DNA of 64,000 nucleotides from Prevotella sp. (GTDB taxonomy: Bacteria; Bacteroidota; Bacteroidia; Bacteroidales; Bacteroidaceae), in contig JAFYYV010000048.1 of NCBI GenBank assembly GCA_017557405.1, forward strand, positions 1 to 64,000, in the 5' to 3' direction. The stretch's first letter is position 1. Every line of letters starts with the position of its first letter. The position numbers and the translations under genes were made by a program. Positions 41,529-51,633 of this stretch are shown one piece after another. Under the pieces are notes generated by a model. It was not told the origin of the DNA and did not search any database. It saw nothing but the letters and a program-made list of their open reading frames with translations.

Positions 41529-41559
41529 CAAAGATAGTGTAAAAAAATGATTCGACAAA
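41529..41559 (-). promoter_or_regulatory. Promoter of the TlpA-like/DUF3160/CapA operon
   Basis: Read on the minus strand, TTTG (41559-41556) and TATCTTTG (41536-41529) are 19 bp apart. It is back to back with the promoter at 41588-41619. Confidence 0.75.
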
Positions 41560-41587
41560 TTTTTGTCGCTTTTATGTCGCGAAAATA

Positions 41588-41619
41588 TTTGCCCATGTGG
41601 ATGTTTTGTAGTACCTTTG
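41588..41619 (+). promoter_or_regulatory. Divergent promoter for the secreted protein gene
   Basis: TTTG at 41588-41591 and TACCTTTG at 41612-41619 are 20 bp apart, with CAC after the box as in the rimP promoter. Only 28 bp separate it from the opposite promoter, so the two may compete or share regulators. Confidence 0.75.
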
Positions 41620-41650
41620 CACGTTTTTTGGGATAAAATCAACACATAAT

Positions 41651-42535
41651 ATGAGAAAAATGACATTTGCCGCCCTATTGATGGCGGTTTCGCTCGTGCA
41701 GCAGGCATGGGCTCAGGAGGTGGAGCCCCAGGATTCCATAGTGGATGTGATAGGATGGTTTTGCACTAGCGATACTTTGGAATACAGTTTTTCCAGTGTG
41801 ACAGCCGAAGTAGTGGCAGGCGACACCACAGTGACGGAGTATGCAGACAACGTGTTCCGCATTTGTGTGACTGACTCCACGAAGCATGGATACACGATGG
41901 AGTCGGTGCTCACTTCGGTGGAAATAAGCGACTCGACATCGGCGGAAGGTCGATTGAAACTGATGGCCGCTCGCATGGGAATGGGTAGTAAAGTGAAGTT
42001 CACTACCGATGAATGCGGTGCTTTCAAGGAAATCACCAATACCAAGGAGGTGTATCAGAATTCGCTCGAAGTGCAGCAGAAACTGGTGGACCAAATCTAT
42101 GAAGAGAGCCCCGCCTTGTACGCAAAGATGAGCAAGCCCGAGATGCTGAAGCTGATGAAGGAGCAGTTGCGCAAGGCACTAGGTTCAAAGGAGGCGTTTT
42201 CCGACCATTTTATTCAGTTCAAGGTGCTGTTTATGAATCATGGAAGGTCGTTCAAGTTGGGCGAATATGAGGTGCCGACTGACGAAGGAAACATTTCCTA
42301 CATCGTCACAAAGGGTGCGCTGGAAGATGAGGAGGATAGTACTGATGAGGAATATCAGATTTACTACAAAGTGGAATTGCCCGAGGAAGACGGCGTGAAG
42401 ACCACCAACTATTATGAATATGCCTATTTCGACGATGGCTGGCCACGAAGTGTACAGATGACCATCGTAGAAGAAGGTATCGAGAAGACTACGCTTACGC
42501 AATTGAAGCTCTTGTGGTTGAGCAAGGCGTGGTAA
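41651..42535 (+). CDS. Secreted protein of unknown function
   Basis: I do not recognise this 294-residue protein. A signal peptide is clear (MTFAALLMAVSLVQQAWAQ). The mature part starts with a beta-rich region containing DSTKHGYTMESVLTSVEI and KVKFTTDECGAFKEITN, followed by a helical segment (QQKLVDQIYEESPALYAKMS) and an acidic loop (EDEEDSTDEE). The pattern resembles secreted proteins with DUF6263/DUF4412-like layouts, but I cannot assign one. It has its own promoter and precedes pnp by about 200 bp. Confidence 0.65.
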   Translation: MRKMTFAALLMAVSLVQQAWAQEVEPQDSIVDVIGWFCTSDTLEYSFSSVTAEVVAGDTTVTEYADNVFRICVTDSTKHGYTMESVLTSVEISDSTSAEGRLKLMAARMGMGSKVKFTTDECGAFKEITNTKEVYQNSLEVQQKLVDQIYEESPALYAKMSKPEMLKLMKEQLRKALGSKEAFSDHFIQFKVLFMNHGRSFKLGEYEVPTDEGNISYIVTKGALEDEEDSTDEEYQIYYKVELPEEDGVKTTNYYEYAYFDDGWPRSVQMTIVEEGIEKTTLTQLKLLWLSKAW

Positions 42536-42653
42536 ACGCCTTTGAAAGTTCGAAAGTTACAAAAAAGAGGGGTGAATGCCCAAAAAACGTTAAAGAAACC
42601 TTCGTTTGGTTGAAATTCTTTGCGCTTCGTTCTTCTTTCTACATTTTAATAGG

Positions 42654-42661
42654 TATCTTTG
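42654..42661 (+). promoter_or_regulatory. Candidate -7 box for pnp
   Basis: TATCTTTG followed by C matches the TAnnTTTG box, 76 bp before the pnp start, within an AT-rich leader. A TTTG at the expected distance is not obvious. Confidence 0.45.
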
Positions 42662-42737
42662 CGCTGATTTTCAAAATCTACGAAGATTTTTTTATATTTT
42701 TAGATGTTATAAAGACAAAAGTAAGTATTAATTTCAG

Positions 42738-45110
42738 ATGAACGTAATTACAAAAAGTGTTCAATTGCCTGATGGAAGAACCATCACAATTGAGACCGGG
42801 AAAGTGGCAAAGCAGACCGACGGAAGCGTTGTGCTGCGTATGGGCAACACCGTGCTTCTGGCCACTGTTTGTGCCGCAAAGGATGCAGTTCCCGGAACAG
42901 ATTTCATGCCTTTGCAGGTTGACTATCGTGAGCAGTATGCCGCCGCTGGACGTTTTCCGGGCGGATTCACCAAACGAGAGGGAAAGGCCAGCGACAACGA
43001 GATCCTGACCAGCCGTTTGGTTGACCGTGTACTGCGCCCGCTGTTCCCCAGCAATTATCACGCTGAGGTGTATGTGAACGTAATGCTTTTCTCAGCAGAC
43101 GGAATCGATCAACCTGATGCATTGGCTGGCTTTGCCGCTTCAGCCGCATTGGCTTGTTCAGATATCCCCTTTGAGTGCCCTATCAGTGAAGTTCGCGTGG
43201 CTCGTGTGGATGGCGAATATGTCATCAACCCGACATTCGAGCAGATGAAGCAAGCCGATATGGACATCATGGTGGGCGCCAGCGCCGAGAACATCATGAT
43301 GGTGGAAGGTGAGATGAAGGAAGTCAGCGAGCAGGATTTGCTGGGTGCCTTGAAGGCTGCTATGGACGCCATCAAACCCATGTGTGAGCTGCAGGTCGAG
43401 CTGAGCAAAGAGCTTGGCAAAGACGTGAAGCGCGAGTACGACCACGAGGTGAACGACGAGGCTTTGCGCGAGCAAATGCAGAAAGAGTGCTACCAACCCG
43501 CTTACGAAGTGACGAAGCAGGCTTTGGAGAAGCAGGCACGCGCCGAGGCTTTCGAAAAGATATTGGAAGACTTCAAGGAGAAATACCTGGCAGAGCACGC
43601 CGACATTGCTGCCGACGCTGATCTTGCCGAGCAGTATGCAGCCATGATGGACCGCTACTACCACGATGTGGAGCGCGATGCTATGCGTCGTTGCATCCTC
43701 GACGAGGGTATTCGTCTCGATGGTCGTAAGACCGATGAGATTCGTCCTATCTGGTGCGAGGTTTCTCCACTGCCTATGCCTCACGGAAGCAGCATCTTCA
43801 CTCGTGGTGAGACACAGAGCTTGACCACCTGTACTCTGGGTACGAAACTCGATGAGAAACTGGTGGACGACGTGCTGGAGCGTGGCTACATGCGTTTCCT
43901 GCTCCACTACAACTTCCCACCATTCTGCACCGGTGAGGCCAAGGCTTCGCGTGGTGTAGGTCGTCGTGAGATTGGTCACGGTCATCTTGCATGGCGTGCT
44001 TTGAAGGACCAGATTCCTGAGGAGTTCCCCTACACCGTACGCTTGGTCAGCCAGATCCTGGAGTCGAATGGTTCGAGTTCAATGGCTACTGTTTGCGCTG
44101 GTACGTTGGCTCTGATGGATGCTGGTGTTCCCATGAAGAAGCCCGTCAGTGGTATCGCTATGGGATTGATCAAGAATCCTGGAGAAGAGAAGTACGCAGT
44201 GCTTTCCGATATTCTCGGCGACGAGGACCACTTGGGCGATATGGACTTCAAGACCACTGGTACCAAGGACGGTTTGACCGCTACTCAGATGGATATCAAG
44301 TGCGATGGTCTTTCATTCGAGATTCTTGAGAAGGCTCTCATGCAGGCAAAGGCTGGTCGTGAGCACATTCTCAACTGCCTGACTGATACCATTGCTGAGC
44401 CACGTGCCGAGTTGAAACCTCAGGTTCCACGTATTGAGGCATTCGACATTCCCAAGGAGTTCATTGGAGCCGTTATTGGCCCGGGCGGAAAGATCATCCA
44501 ACAGATGCAGGAAGACACGGGTGCTACCATTACCATCGACGAGGTCGAAGGCGTGGGCAAGGTGCAGGTCAGCGCTCCCAACAAGGAGGCCATCGAGGCC
44601 GCCATTCGTAAGATCAAGGCCATTGTGGCTGTTCCTGAGGTGGGCGAGGTCTATGAGGGAACCGTCCGTTCCATCATGCCTTATGGTTGCTTCGTCGAGA
44701 TCATGCCTGGCAAGGATGGATTGCTTCACATCTCGGAAATCGACTGGAAGCGTCTTGATACCGTTGAGGAGGCTGGTCTTAAAGAGGGCGACAAGATTAA
44801 CGTGAAGTTGCTCGAGATCGACCAGAAGACTGGTAAATACAAACTCTCGCACCGCGTGCTCATCCCGAAACCCGAGGGATATGTGGAGCGTGAGCGTCGT
44901 CCGCGTCCTGAGCGTGGAGAGCGTCGCAACAACAATGAACGTCGCAATGGCAACAACGAGCGTCGTAACAATGGCGATCGTCCACAGCGCGAAAATCGTC
45001 GTTTTGAGAATCGTGAGCAGCGCTTCAGCGAAGACTATCACGATCCTATGGCTCAGCATGAGCCTCGCGATTTCAACGACTCGCTCGACCACGGTACTGA
45101 CATCGACTAA
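42738..45110 (+). CDS. pnp: Polyribonucleotide nucleotidyltransferase (PNPase)
   Basis: PNPase degrades RNA 3' to 5' using phosphate. The 790 residues contain two RNase PH domains ([45 protein letters not shown] with [16 protein letters not shown]), a linking helical domain, a KH domain with the GPGG loop ([18 protein letters not shown], near 576-593) and an S1 domain ([20 protein letters not shown]). The C-terminal tail from about 720 is rich in Arg/Asn/Glu ([15 protein letters not shown]), low-complexity and probably RNA-binding, as in other Bacteroidetes. A strong terminator follows. Confidence 0.97.
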   Translation: MNVITKSVQLPDGRTITIETGKVAKQTDGSVVLRMGNTVLLATVCAAKDAVPGTDFMPLQVDYREQYAAAGRFPGGFTKREGKASDNEILTSRLVDRVLRPLFPSNYHAEVYVNVMLFSADGIDQPDALAGFAASAALACSDIPFECPISEVRVARVDGEYVINPTFEQMKQADMDIMVGASAENIMMVEGEMKEVSEQDLLGALKAAMDAIKPMCELQVELSKELGKDVKREYDHEVNDEALREQMQKECYQPAYEVTKQALEKQARAEAFEKILEDFKEKYLAEHADIAADADLAEQYAAMMDRYYHDVERDAMRRCILDEGIRLDGRKTDEIRPIWCEVSPLPMPHGSSIFTRGETQSLTTCTLGTKLDEKLVDDVLERGYMRFLLHYNFPPFCTGEAKASRGVGRREIGHGHLAWRALKDQIPEEFPYTVRLVSQILESNGSSSMATVCAGTLALMDAGVPMKKPVSGIAMGLIKNPGEEKYAVLSDILGDEDHLGDMDFKTTGTKDGLTATQMDIKCDGLSFEILEKALMQAKAGREHILNCLTDTIAEPRAELKPQVPRIEAFDIPKEFIGAVIGPGGKIIQQMQEDTGATITIDEVEGVGKVQVSAPNKEAIEAAIRKIKAIVAVPEVGEVYEGTVRSIMPYGCFVEIMPGKDGLLHISEIDWKRLDTVEEAGLKEGDKINVKLLEIDQKTGKYKLSHRVLIPKPEGYVERERRPRPERGERRNNNERRNGNNERRNNGDRPQRENRRFENREQRFSEDYHDPMAQHEPRDFNDSLDHGTDID

Positions 45111-45151
45111 GAAGTCGCTTGCAAGTTGACATAACTTGACAAGAATTCAAT

Positions 45152-45208
45152 AAATCCCGATTCCATCGATACTCCACTTGATTGTGAAGCCGATGAAATC
45201 GGGATTTT
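45152..45208 (+). terminator. Intrinsic terminator after pnp
   Basis: AAATCCCGAT (45152-45161) pairs with ATCGGGATTT near 45198-45207, with an inner CATCG/CGATG pairing, then T residues. It lies 40 bp after the pnp stop. Confidence 0.8.
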
Positions 45209-45219
45209 TGTTGAAATGC

Positions 45220-45250
45220 TTTGACATTCCGCTTTTTTTCTTTATCTTTG
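45220..45250 (+). promoter_or_regulatory. Promoter of the sulfatase gene
   Basis: TTTG at 45220-45223 and TATCTTTG at 45243-45250 are 19 bp apart, 23 bp before the ATG. Confidence 0.75.
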
Positions 45251-45272
45251 TGACCTATAAACCATTGATAGC

Positions 45273-46835
45273 ATGAAAAAACAACAAAAAGCCACGTGGA
45301 CTAGTTTTGTGATGATAGGGGTGGCAGTTCCTGTTGCTGCCCAAGGGAATGGCAACGGTGAGCAGAAACGGTTGAACATCGTCTATATCATGAGTGACGA
45401 CCATTCGTATCAGACCATCAGCGCTTATGACCATCGCTTCATTGAGACGCCCAACATTGATTGGATTGCCAACAATGGCGTGCGTTTCACCAATTCGTTT
45501 GTCGCCAATTCGCTTAGCGGACCTTCCAGGGCTTGTCTGCTCACGGGGAAACACAGCCATACCAATGGTTTCACCGACAATACTCGCACATTCGATGGCA
45601 GTCAACAGACTTTCCCCAAACTGTTGCAAAAGGCGGGTTACGAGACGGCTATGATAGGGAAGTGGCATCTCACAAGCGACCCTACGGGCTTTGATTATTG
45701 GGATATTCTCATCGGGCAAGGCGAATACTATCAACCACAATTCAAACGCAATGGAGAACGGTTACAACGTGAAGGCTATGTGACCAACATTATCACTGAT
45801 GTGGCTCTCGACTGGTTGGAGAACAAGCGCGACAAGCAGAAACCTTTCTGTCTGTTGCTTCACCACAAGGCACCGCATCGAGTTTGGAATCCCGACACTT
45901 GCGATTTGCGACTCTATGCCGACCGCGTTTATCCTTTGCCTGAAACTTTCTACGATGATTATGAAGGTCGGTTGGCTGCACAAAAGCAGGAAATGAGCAT
46001 CGCAAAGGACATGGATGTTGTTTATGATTTGAAGATGGCCGACCACGAGAATGAGATTCATACGGGTTCGGTGCTCGAGACATGGGGACGCGCCAACTAT
46101 CAGCGCATGAATGACCAACAGCGCAAGGCATGGGATGCCTACTACGACCCCATCATCCAACAATTCAAGAACGACAGTCTCTCGGGACGTGCATTGGCTG
46201 AATGGAAATACCAACGCTATATGCACGACTATCTGCGCGTGATTCACTCTGTCGACCGCAACGTGGGGCGTGTCATCGATTACCTGCGCGAACATGGGAT
46301 GTTGGAGAACACGATGATAGTCTACACCAGTGACCAAGGTTTTTATATGGGCGAACACGGATGGTTCGACAAACGTTTCATGTACGAGGAGTCGTTCCGT
46401 ACGCCTCTTGTGATTTATATGCCAAATGGCCGGCATGGGGATGTTACGCAGATGGTGCAGAACATCGACTATGCCCCTACTTTTCTTGAAGCGGCTGGTG
46501 TCAGCGTTCCTGCCGATATACAGGGATGTTCCATGTTGCCTCTGTTGAAAGGAAAGAATCCTCGCAATTGGCGCAAATCGCTCTACTACCATTATCATGA
46601 ATATCCTGCTGAACATTCAGTATGCAAGCATTATGGAGTGCGCACGAAACGCTATTCGCTCATTCATTTCTACGATGATATCGATGCGTGGGAACTCTAC
46701 GACCTCAAGCGTGATCCGCAACAAATGCACAATATTTATGGAAAGTCAGGAACCGAACGCATCACCCGAAAACTGAAAGAAGAATTGCTGCGCTTGCAAA
46801 CGCAATATAATGATAGTGTACGTTTTTTTAAATAA
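45273..46835 (+). CDS. Sulfatase, S-type (S1 family)
   Basis: The 520-residue enzyme hydrolyses sulfate esters. A signal peptide (SFVMIGVAVPVAAQ) exports it. Metal ligands D42 and D43 lie in NIVYIMSDDHSYQ. The catalytic signature is S-x-P-S-R (S82-G-P-S85-R86, then ACLLTG), so the residue turned into formylglycine is serine, which needs an anSME-type enzyme; one is encoded at 4912-6288. The C-terminal DQGFYMGEHGWFDKRFMYEESFRTPLVIYMP block (with the D-Q and K residues) fits S1 sulfatases acting on glycans such as mucin or glycosaminoglycans. The gene stands alone with its own promoter. Confidence 0.93.
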   Translation: MKKQQKATWTSFVMIGVAVPVAAQGNGNGEQKRLNIVYIMSDDHSYQTISAYDHRFIETPNIDWIANNGVRFTNSFVANSLSGPSRACLLTGKHSHTNGFTDNTRTFDGSQQTFPKLLQKAGYETAMIGKWHLTSDPTGFDYWDILIGQGEYYQPQFKRNGERLQREGYVTNIITDVALDWLENKRDKQKPFCLLLHHKAPHRVWNPDTCDLRLYADRVYPLPETFYDDYEGRLAAQKQEMSIAKDMDVVYDLKMADHENEIHTGSVLETWGRANYQRMNDQQRKAWDAYYDPIIQQFKNDSLSGRALAEWKYQRYMHDYLRVIHSVDRNVGRVIDYLREHGMLENTMIVYTSDQGFYMGEHGWFDKRFMYEESFRTPLVIYMPNGRHGDVTQMVQNIDYAPTFLEAAGVSVPADIQGCSMLPLLKGKNPRNWRKSLYYHYHEYPAEHSVCKHYGVRTKRYSLIHFYDDIDAWELYDLKRDPQQMHNIYGKSGTERITRKLKEELLRLQTQYNDSVRFFK

Positions 46836-46840
46836 AAATC

Positions 46841-46871
46841 TTGGTGGATAATTGTTTTTTTTGTAAATTTG
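46841..46871 (+). promoter_or_regulatory. Promoter of the TMEM43-like gene
   Basis: TTG at 46841-46843 and TAAATTTG at 46864-46871 are 20 bp apart, 49 bp before the ATG. Confidence 0.65.
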
Positions 46872-46919
46872 CGCCAATAAAAAACAATAAGAATTATCAC
46901 TAACTAAAAAAACATATTT

Positions 46920-48248
46920 ATGGCTTATACCGAAACAACAACCAACAGTTATGGCAGTCGCCTTGGCAAAAGCTTTGGCGGCATCGGAACAGGTTTCTTG
47001 ATGTTCCTTGCTGGAACCGCACTCCTTTGGTGGAACGAAGGACGCGCCGTGAAAACAGACAAAATGTTGAACGAGGCACAGGGTGTCACCGTTGAGATGG
47101 AGAACATCAACAGAGTTGACCAGGAATTCGATGGAAAACTCATCCATGCCACAGGTTTGGCAACCACTACCGACTCTATTGTCGATCCCAACTTTAACGT
47201 TGGAGCTGTGGCTATCAACTTAGGACACACTGTAGAGTATTACCAGTGGCGCGAGCACGCTCACCAGCAGAAGAAAGACAAACTGGGTGGTGGTGAGGAA
47301 GTGACCACGACTTACACCTACGATCAGGGATGGTCGAACGCACCAATCAACTCAAGTACTTTCAAAGATCCAGCTTACCAGGGAAAGAACTTCGTTCTCT
47401 ACCAAGCTGACGACGCTCGCGTGTATGCTGAGAATGTCACATTCGGTGCTTATAAATTGACTTCCGGTCAGATACAATCTATTAGTGGAAAGTCCACTTT
47501 TGACGTTGTATTCCCCGATGAGCAGTTGCGTACATGGAACAGCGAAGCCCAGCGTGTGGCTGCACAACGTACTGGTACCAATGCTGGCTTGGGCAATGCT
47601 GTTGAGAATTCTATGCGTTCTGCAGTCAATGCCGTTACGAATGACGGACAACCCACCAACGTTGTCGATTATCCTTACGTTCATGCTTCTGGCGGAACGC
47701 TCTATTTCGGTGCTTCGCCCAACAGTCCGCAAGTGGGTGATGTGCGCATCACGTTCTTCAAGACCGATCCCGCTACCGTTTCTCTGATGGCTGTGGCTAG
47801 TGGTGATACTTTCAAACCTTTCAAAGCAAAGAATGGTAAGTCGTTCTCTGCATTGGTCATGGGCGAGAAGAGTGCTGATGAGATGTACGAGTCTGAGCAT
47901 GCTGCTAACAACATGTGGCTTTGGATTCTGCGCATCGTGGGCATCATGATTGTCATTGGTGGTCTGAAGGGTATCTTCGGAATCCTCACAACCCTCATGA
48001 AGGTCATTCCTTTCCTGTCTAAGGTTGTTGGAGCAGGTGTCGGATTCATCTGCACCATTCTCGGCATCATTTGGTCGCTCATCATCATTGCCCTTGCTTG
48101 GCTGTTCTATCGCCCGATCATTGGCATCATTGTATTGGCGGTCGCTAGTGCACTATTGTTCTTCTTAATCAAACGTGGCCGCGAGAGAAGTGCCGCAGCC
48201 GCTGTTAACACACCTGCACCAGATGCAACACCAACGAATAATCTCTAA
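46920..48248 (+). CDS. TMEM43 family membrane protein
   Basis: The 442-residue protein has an N-terminal transmembrane segment (GIGTGFLMFLAGTALLWWNEGRAV), a large extracytoplasmic domain (about 45-325) with the family pattern HATGLATT...VEYYQWREHAHQQKKDK, and three or four C-terminal membrane segments (ILRIVGIMIVIGGLKGIFGIL; VVGAGVGFICTILGIIWSLIIIALAW; IIGIIVLAVASALLFFLI). This is the layout of TMEM43/LUMA-like proteins, conserved from bacteria to animals, whose bacterial role is unknown. It overlaps the next, lipoprotein gene by 26 bp. Confidence 0.85.
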   Translation: MAYTETTTNSYGSRLGKSFGGIGTGFLMFLAGTALLWWNEGRAVKTDKMLNEAQGVTVEMENINRVDQEFDGKLIHATGLATTTDSIVDPNFNVGAVAINLGHTVEYYQWREHAHQQKKDKLGGGEEVTTTYTYDQGWSNAPINSSTFKDPAYQGKNFVLYQADDARVYAENVTFGAYKLTSGQIQSISGKSTFDVVFPDEQLRTWNSEAQRVAAQRTGTNAGLGNAVENSMRSAVNAVTNDGQPTNVVDYPYVHASGGTLYFGASPNSPQVGDVRITFFKTDPATVSLMAVASGDTFKPFKAKNGKSFSALVMGEKSADEMYESEHAANNMWLWILRIVGIMIVIGGLKGIFGILTTLMKVIPFLSKVVGAGVGFICTILGIIWSLIIIALAWLFYRPIIGIIVLAVASALLFFLIKRGRERSAAAAVNTPAPDATPTNNL

Positions 48249-48822
48249 TTCGAGAAATATCTTTCGTAGTGCAAGTTTTGTCTTGCTGGTTTTGGCATTT
48301 ATAGGAGTGATGTCCTGTCACGACAAAAGTGCCAATGCCAGCGACGTGGCTGTTCCTGAAGGAGTGAAAATGAAGTCGATGAAATTCGATGGATGTTCAT
48401 TCCTATATCCTGATTTCTTGACGAAGTTCAAAACCCCAACAGCCGAGGGCGAGGAACCTGACGAAGAGGAAGAAGGACAGGGCATGTTTGTTTTGAACGA
48501 GGGTGACTTGATGAATTCTCTTGTCTATGAAGAGAGGAAACTCGACACCCTTTATTCCAAAAAGGCCGCCGAAGAGTTCCTGCAGCAATTGCAGGCTGAC
48601 GAAGGTAGCACAGTGAATAACAGCCAAATCATGGATGATGGTTTTATGGTCGATGTGGAGGTTCTTAATGCCAAAGTGGCTCCTGTCAAACTATACACCA
48701 CTATTGCCTTTAAAGCGAAAGATCTGAAGAGTCTGACACTGACTTATACTTACACTGAGAACAACAAGGAGAAGATGAGTGCAGTGAAAGAAGCTATCGT
48801 GAAATCAATGAAAGTGCAGTGA
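48223..48822 (+). CDS. Lipoprotein of unknown function
   Basis: The 199-residue protein has a lipobox (LVLAFIGVMSCHDKS). The start is set at the ATG 48223, within the end of the TMEM43-like gene; longer readings would begin with translated sequence of that gene. The mature part includes an acidic linker (EGEEPDEEEEGQG) and a C-terminal alpha/beta region (YTTIAFKAKDLKSLTLTYTYTENNKEKM, AVKEAIVKSMKVQ). The coupling to the TMEM43-like gene suggests the two act together. The family is not recognised. Confidence 0.7.
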   Translation: MQHQRIISNSRNIFRSASFVLLVLAFIGVMSCHDKSANASDVAVPEGVKMKSMKFDGCSFLYPDFLTKFKTPTAEGEEPDEEEEGQGMFVLNEGDLMNSLVYEERKLDTLYSKKAAEEFLQQLQADEGSTVNNSQIMDDGFMVDVEVLNAKVAPVKLYTTIAFKAKDLKSLTLTYTYTENNKEKMSAVKEAIVKSMKVQ

Positions 48823-48871
48823 GAATTATCGATTCATCAGTTTTGCACATATCTTGAGAATAAAAACGAAG

Positions 48872-48909
48872 AAATCCCCGAGTTTCCTATTGAGACTCGG
48901 GGATTTTTG
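48872..48909. terminator. Terminator between convergent genes
   Basis: AATCCCCGAGT (48873-48883) pairs with ACTCGGGGATT further right, followed by TTTT, with A-rich sequence before the left arm. It can serve both the lipoprotein gene and the small gene converging from the right. Confidence 0.8.
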
Positions 48910-48927
48910 TAGTGTGCTACTTGGTAG

Positions 48928-49095
48928 TTATTTTGTCTTTGCCTTTGCAATATGATGTTTGTATTTGTATGCAAAAAAGAAGCAGATGCCAAGTGCAATG
49001 AGTATGCCCAATACAATCCATAGAAGGGAACCTGAATCACAGAGATTCCTGCAAATGTCTCTGGGACGAGGGGGAATGTCTAATAGGTTGAGCAT
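48928..49095 (-). CDS. 55-residue single-pass membrane protein
   Basis: A short open frame on the minus strand encodes MLNLLDIPPRPRDICRN, then a hydrophobic segment LLWIVLGILIALGICFFFAY (about 24-43) and a basic tail (KYKHHIAKAKTK). The positive-inside charge distribution and the fact that a terminator lies right after the stop support a real gene. It has two cysteines before the membrane segment. No family is recognised; the gap of 40 bp to the acyl-CoA ligase gene puts it last in that operon. Confidence 0.6.
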   Translation of the reverse strand: MLNLLDIPPRPRDICRNLCDSGSLLWIVLGILIALGICFFFAYKYKHHIAKAKTK

Positions 49096-49135
49096 GATGT
49101 GTAATGTTTATAGATGAATATTTGAGAATCTAACG

Positions 49136-50863
49136 TCAAATGACTTCTATTCCCATCTTCTCGCAGAGTTGCAGACTCATCTCCTTCAGTTTGAACTTTT
49201 GGATTTTTCCTGAGCCTGTCAATGGGAATTGGTCTATGAAGAACACATACTTGGGAATTTTGTAGCGAGCGATTTTACCACGGCAGAACTCTTGAACATC
49301 TTCAGCTTCCATCTTCGCACCTTCTTCCAAGATGATGAAGGCACCCACGGCCTCACCGTATTTCTTTGAAGGCACAGCAGCCACCTGAACGTCGCGGATG
49401 CCGGGCATGTGATAGAGGAACTCCTCAATCTCACGCGGATAGATATTCTCACCGCCACGGATAATCATATCCTTGATACGACCCGTAATCTTATAGAAGC
49501 CCTGTTCATCCTTGATACCTAGATCGCCCGAGTGCAGATAGCCGTTCTTGTCGATGACCTCAGCCGTAGCCTCCGGGTTCTTATAATAGCCCTTCATCAC
49601 GTTGAAGCCCTTGCAGCACATCTCACCCTGCACGCCGACGGGACATTCCTCGCCGGTCTCGGGGTCGAGCACCTTGACATCGACGAAGGGGAAATCGCGA
49701 CCTACGGTGGTGCAACGTTGCTCGAAGGTGTCGTTCAGACAGGTCTGCGTCATACCGGGTGACGACTCGGTGAGTCCATACACGCTGGTGATGGTCATGA
49801 ACATCTTCTCAGAGACCTGTTTCATCAGCTCGACAGGACACAACGAGCCTGCCATGATACCTGTACGCAGACAGGTGAGGTCGAACATAGAGAACATGGG
49901 GTGGTTCAGCTCGGCAATGAACATGGTGGGAACACCATAGACCGCCGTACACCTTTCTCTATGGATGGAGGCCAGCACCACGAGGGGGTCGAACTTCTCA
50001 ACCATCACCTCCGTACAGCCGTGAGTGAGACAGTTCATCGTGGCCAGCACCACACCGAAGCAATGGAACAGAGGCACACAGACGCAGAGCTTATCGTCAG
50101 CGGTGAAGCCCATATTCTCGCCAGTGAAGAAACCGTCGTTGGCAATGCCGTAGTGGGTGAGCATCACACCCTTGGGGAAGCCTGTAGTGCCGCTGGTGTA
50201 CTGCATGTTACAGACATCATAGCAGCTCACGTCCTTCTTCATCTCGTTGAGGGTCTCGTCCTCCACGTTCTGTCCGAGGAGCAGCAGCTCAGCGGTATTA
50301 TACATGCCACGATATTTCTCCATGCCGATGAACACCACATTCCGCATATATGGGAAGCGCTCGCTATGCAGACGACCACGTTCGCAGGTTTTCAGCTCAG
50401 GCAGCATGGTGTAGGTCATATCGACATAGTTACAGTCCCACGTACCATCGGTGATGCAGAGCACCTCCATGTCGGAGTCCTTACAGAGGTATTCCAGCTC
50501 GTTCTGCTTGTAGTTGGTGTTAACCGTTACCAGCACTGCACCAATCTTGGCAGTAGCATAAAGGAAGGTGAGCCAGTCGGGCACGTTAGTAGCCCAGATG
50601 CCTACGTTAGAGCCTTTCTTCACACCAATGCTAATCAAGCCCTTAGCCAGGTTATCGACACGCTTGTTGAACTGGCTCCACGTGAAGCGCAGGTCGCGGT
50701 CGCTATATACAATATATTCTTTATCGGGTGTGGTCTCAGCCCAATGCTCGAGCCACTGACCGAGGGTTTTCTCATGAAGGGTATAGCCTTTGCTGCCAGT
50801 CTCGGCAGGATAGGTTCTATCAGGAAGCGGTCTTCCCGCCATATCATATTTCACGTTGCTCAT
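49136..50863 (-). CDS. AMP-forming acyl-CoA synthetase
   Basis: The 575-residue enzyme activates a carboxylic acid as acyl-AMP and transfers it to CoA. The phosphate-binding loop [10 protein letters not shown] is near 220-230, the adenylate motif [11 protein letters not shown] near 360, and the C-terminal hinge and catalytic lysine motifs are [23 protein letters not shown] and [15 protein letters not shown]. The length and sequence fit medium- to long-chain acyl-CoA synthetases; the substrate cannot be fixed. It follows an XRE-cupin regulator gene by 37 bp, a pairing found in many anaerobes, in which the regulator probably controls this gene. Confidence 0.9.
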   Translation of the reverse strand: MSNVKYDMAGRPLPDRTYPAETGSKGYTLHEKTLGQWLEHWAETTPDKEYIVYSDRDLRFTWSQFNKRVDNLAKGLISIGVKKGSNVGIWATNVPDWLTFLYATAKIGAVLVTVNTNYKQNELEYLCKDSDMEVLCITDGTWDCNYVDMTYTMLPELKTCERGRLHSERFPYMRNVVFIGMEKYRGMYNTAELLLLGQNVEDETLNEMKKDVSCYDVCNMQYTSGTTGFPKGVMLTHYGIANDGFFTGENMGFTADDKLCVCVPLFHCFGVVLATMNCLTHGCTEVMVEKFDPLVVLASIHRERCTAVYGVPTMFIAELNHPMFSMFDLTCLRTGIMAGSLCPVELMKQVSEKMFMTITSVYGLTESSPGMTQTCLNDTFEQRCTTVGRDFPFVDVKVLDPETGEECPVGVQGEMCCKGFNVMKGYYKNPEATAEVIDKNGYLHSGDLGIKDEQGFYKITGRIKDMIIRGGENIYPREIEEFLYHMPGIRDVQVAAVPSKKYGEAVGAFIILEEGAKMEAEDVQEFCRGKIARYKIPKYVFFIDQFPLTGSGKIQKFKLKEMSLQLCEKMGIEVI

Positions 50864-50900
50864 TCTGAAACATTAAACATTAAAAAATAAACATTAAATT

Positions 50901-51479
50901 TCAGAAGGGGATATAGACCACGGCAAGAATCTTCGCCGACTTGCCAACTACACCGTGAACATGGTGCATCACAATAGAGTCGTAGAAGATGCTATCACCC
51001 TCTTTCAACAGATATTTTTCTTTGCCGTAATCTATCTCTACTTCGCCGTTCATCACGTAGATGAACTCTTCACCTTCATGTGCCGACGACTTGAATTCCT
51101 TTTCTTCAGTTGGTTGGATGTCAATGATGAAAGGCTCCATGTGGCGGCCAGCCTTCTGCTTGGCCAACGAGTGATATTCCATGTGCTTTCGAGCATCTGC
51201 CGCATCGTTCGAGAAGCTGATGCTACTGTTATGCTCTTCGGCTCTGCATACCACGGGTCCCAGCTCATCGTTATCGTCTAAGAAAGTGCCCAATCTTACT
51301 CCCAAGGCACGAGCAATCTTGATTAACGGCCCTAAAGAGGGCAGATGCTGGTCGTTTTCTATTGAGTTGATTTGGTCTGTTGACAGACCACTACGTTCAG
51401 AGATCTCCTCCACGGAGATGTTCTTGGATTCTCTAATTCCTTTAATCTTGGATCCAACAACGGAATGGTTACTAATCAT
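50901..51479 (-). CDS. XRE-cupin transcriptional regulator
   Basis: The 192-residue protein has an N-terminal XRE helix-turn-helix (KIKGIRESKNISVEEISERSGLSTDQINSIEN, about 8-45) and a C-terminal cupin domain (about 110-190: HEGEEFIYVMNGEVEIDYG, LKEGDSIFYDSIVMHHVHG). Such proteins sense a small molecule through the cupin barrel and repress or activate adjacent metabolic genes. It is the first gene of a minus-strand operon with the acyl-CoA synthetase. Confidence 0.9.
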   Translation of the reverse strand: MISNHSVVGSKIKGIRESKNISVEEISERSGLSTDQINSIENDQHLPSLGPLIKIARALGVRLGTFLDDNDELGPVVCRAEEHNSSISFSNDAADARKHMEYHSLAKQKAGRHMEPFIIDIQPTEEKEFKSSAHEGEEFIYVMNGEVEIDYGKEKYLLKEGDSIFYDSIVMHHVHGVVGKSAKILAVVYIPF

Positions 51480-51521
51480 AAGTAAAAACGGTAATTTTCG
51501 TCTATTTTGTAATTAATCGTG

Positions 51522-51529
51522 CAAAGTTA
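51522..51529 (-). promoter_or_regulatory. -7 box of the XRE-cupin/acyl-CoA ligase operon
   Basis: Read on the minus strand, TAACTTTG followed by CAC matches TAnnTTTG, 42 bp before the start codon. A TTTG at 19-20 bp is not evident, which may suggest an activator. Confidence 0.5.
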
Positions 51530-51633
51530 CTAATAAAAGTAGAAGTAACGGCATGTTTTTGGGAAGATTAACATATTAAGCTGTCGCTCCTTCGTTTTCT
51601 TCCCTATGCATTCCACATTTTCATACCTTGCCC

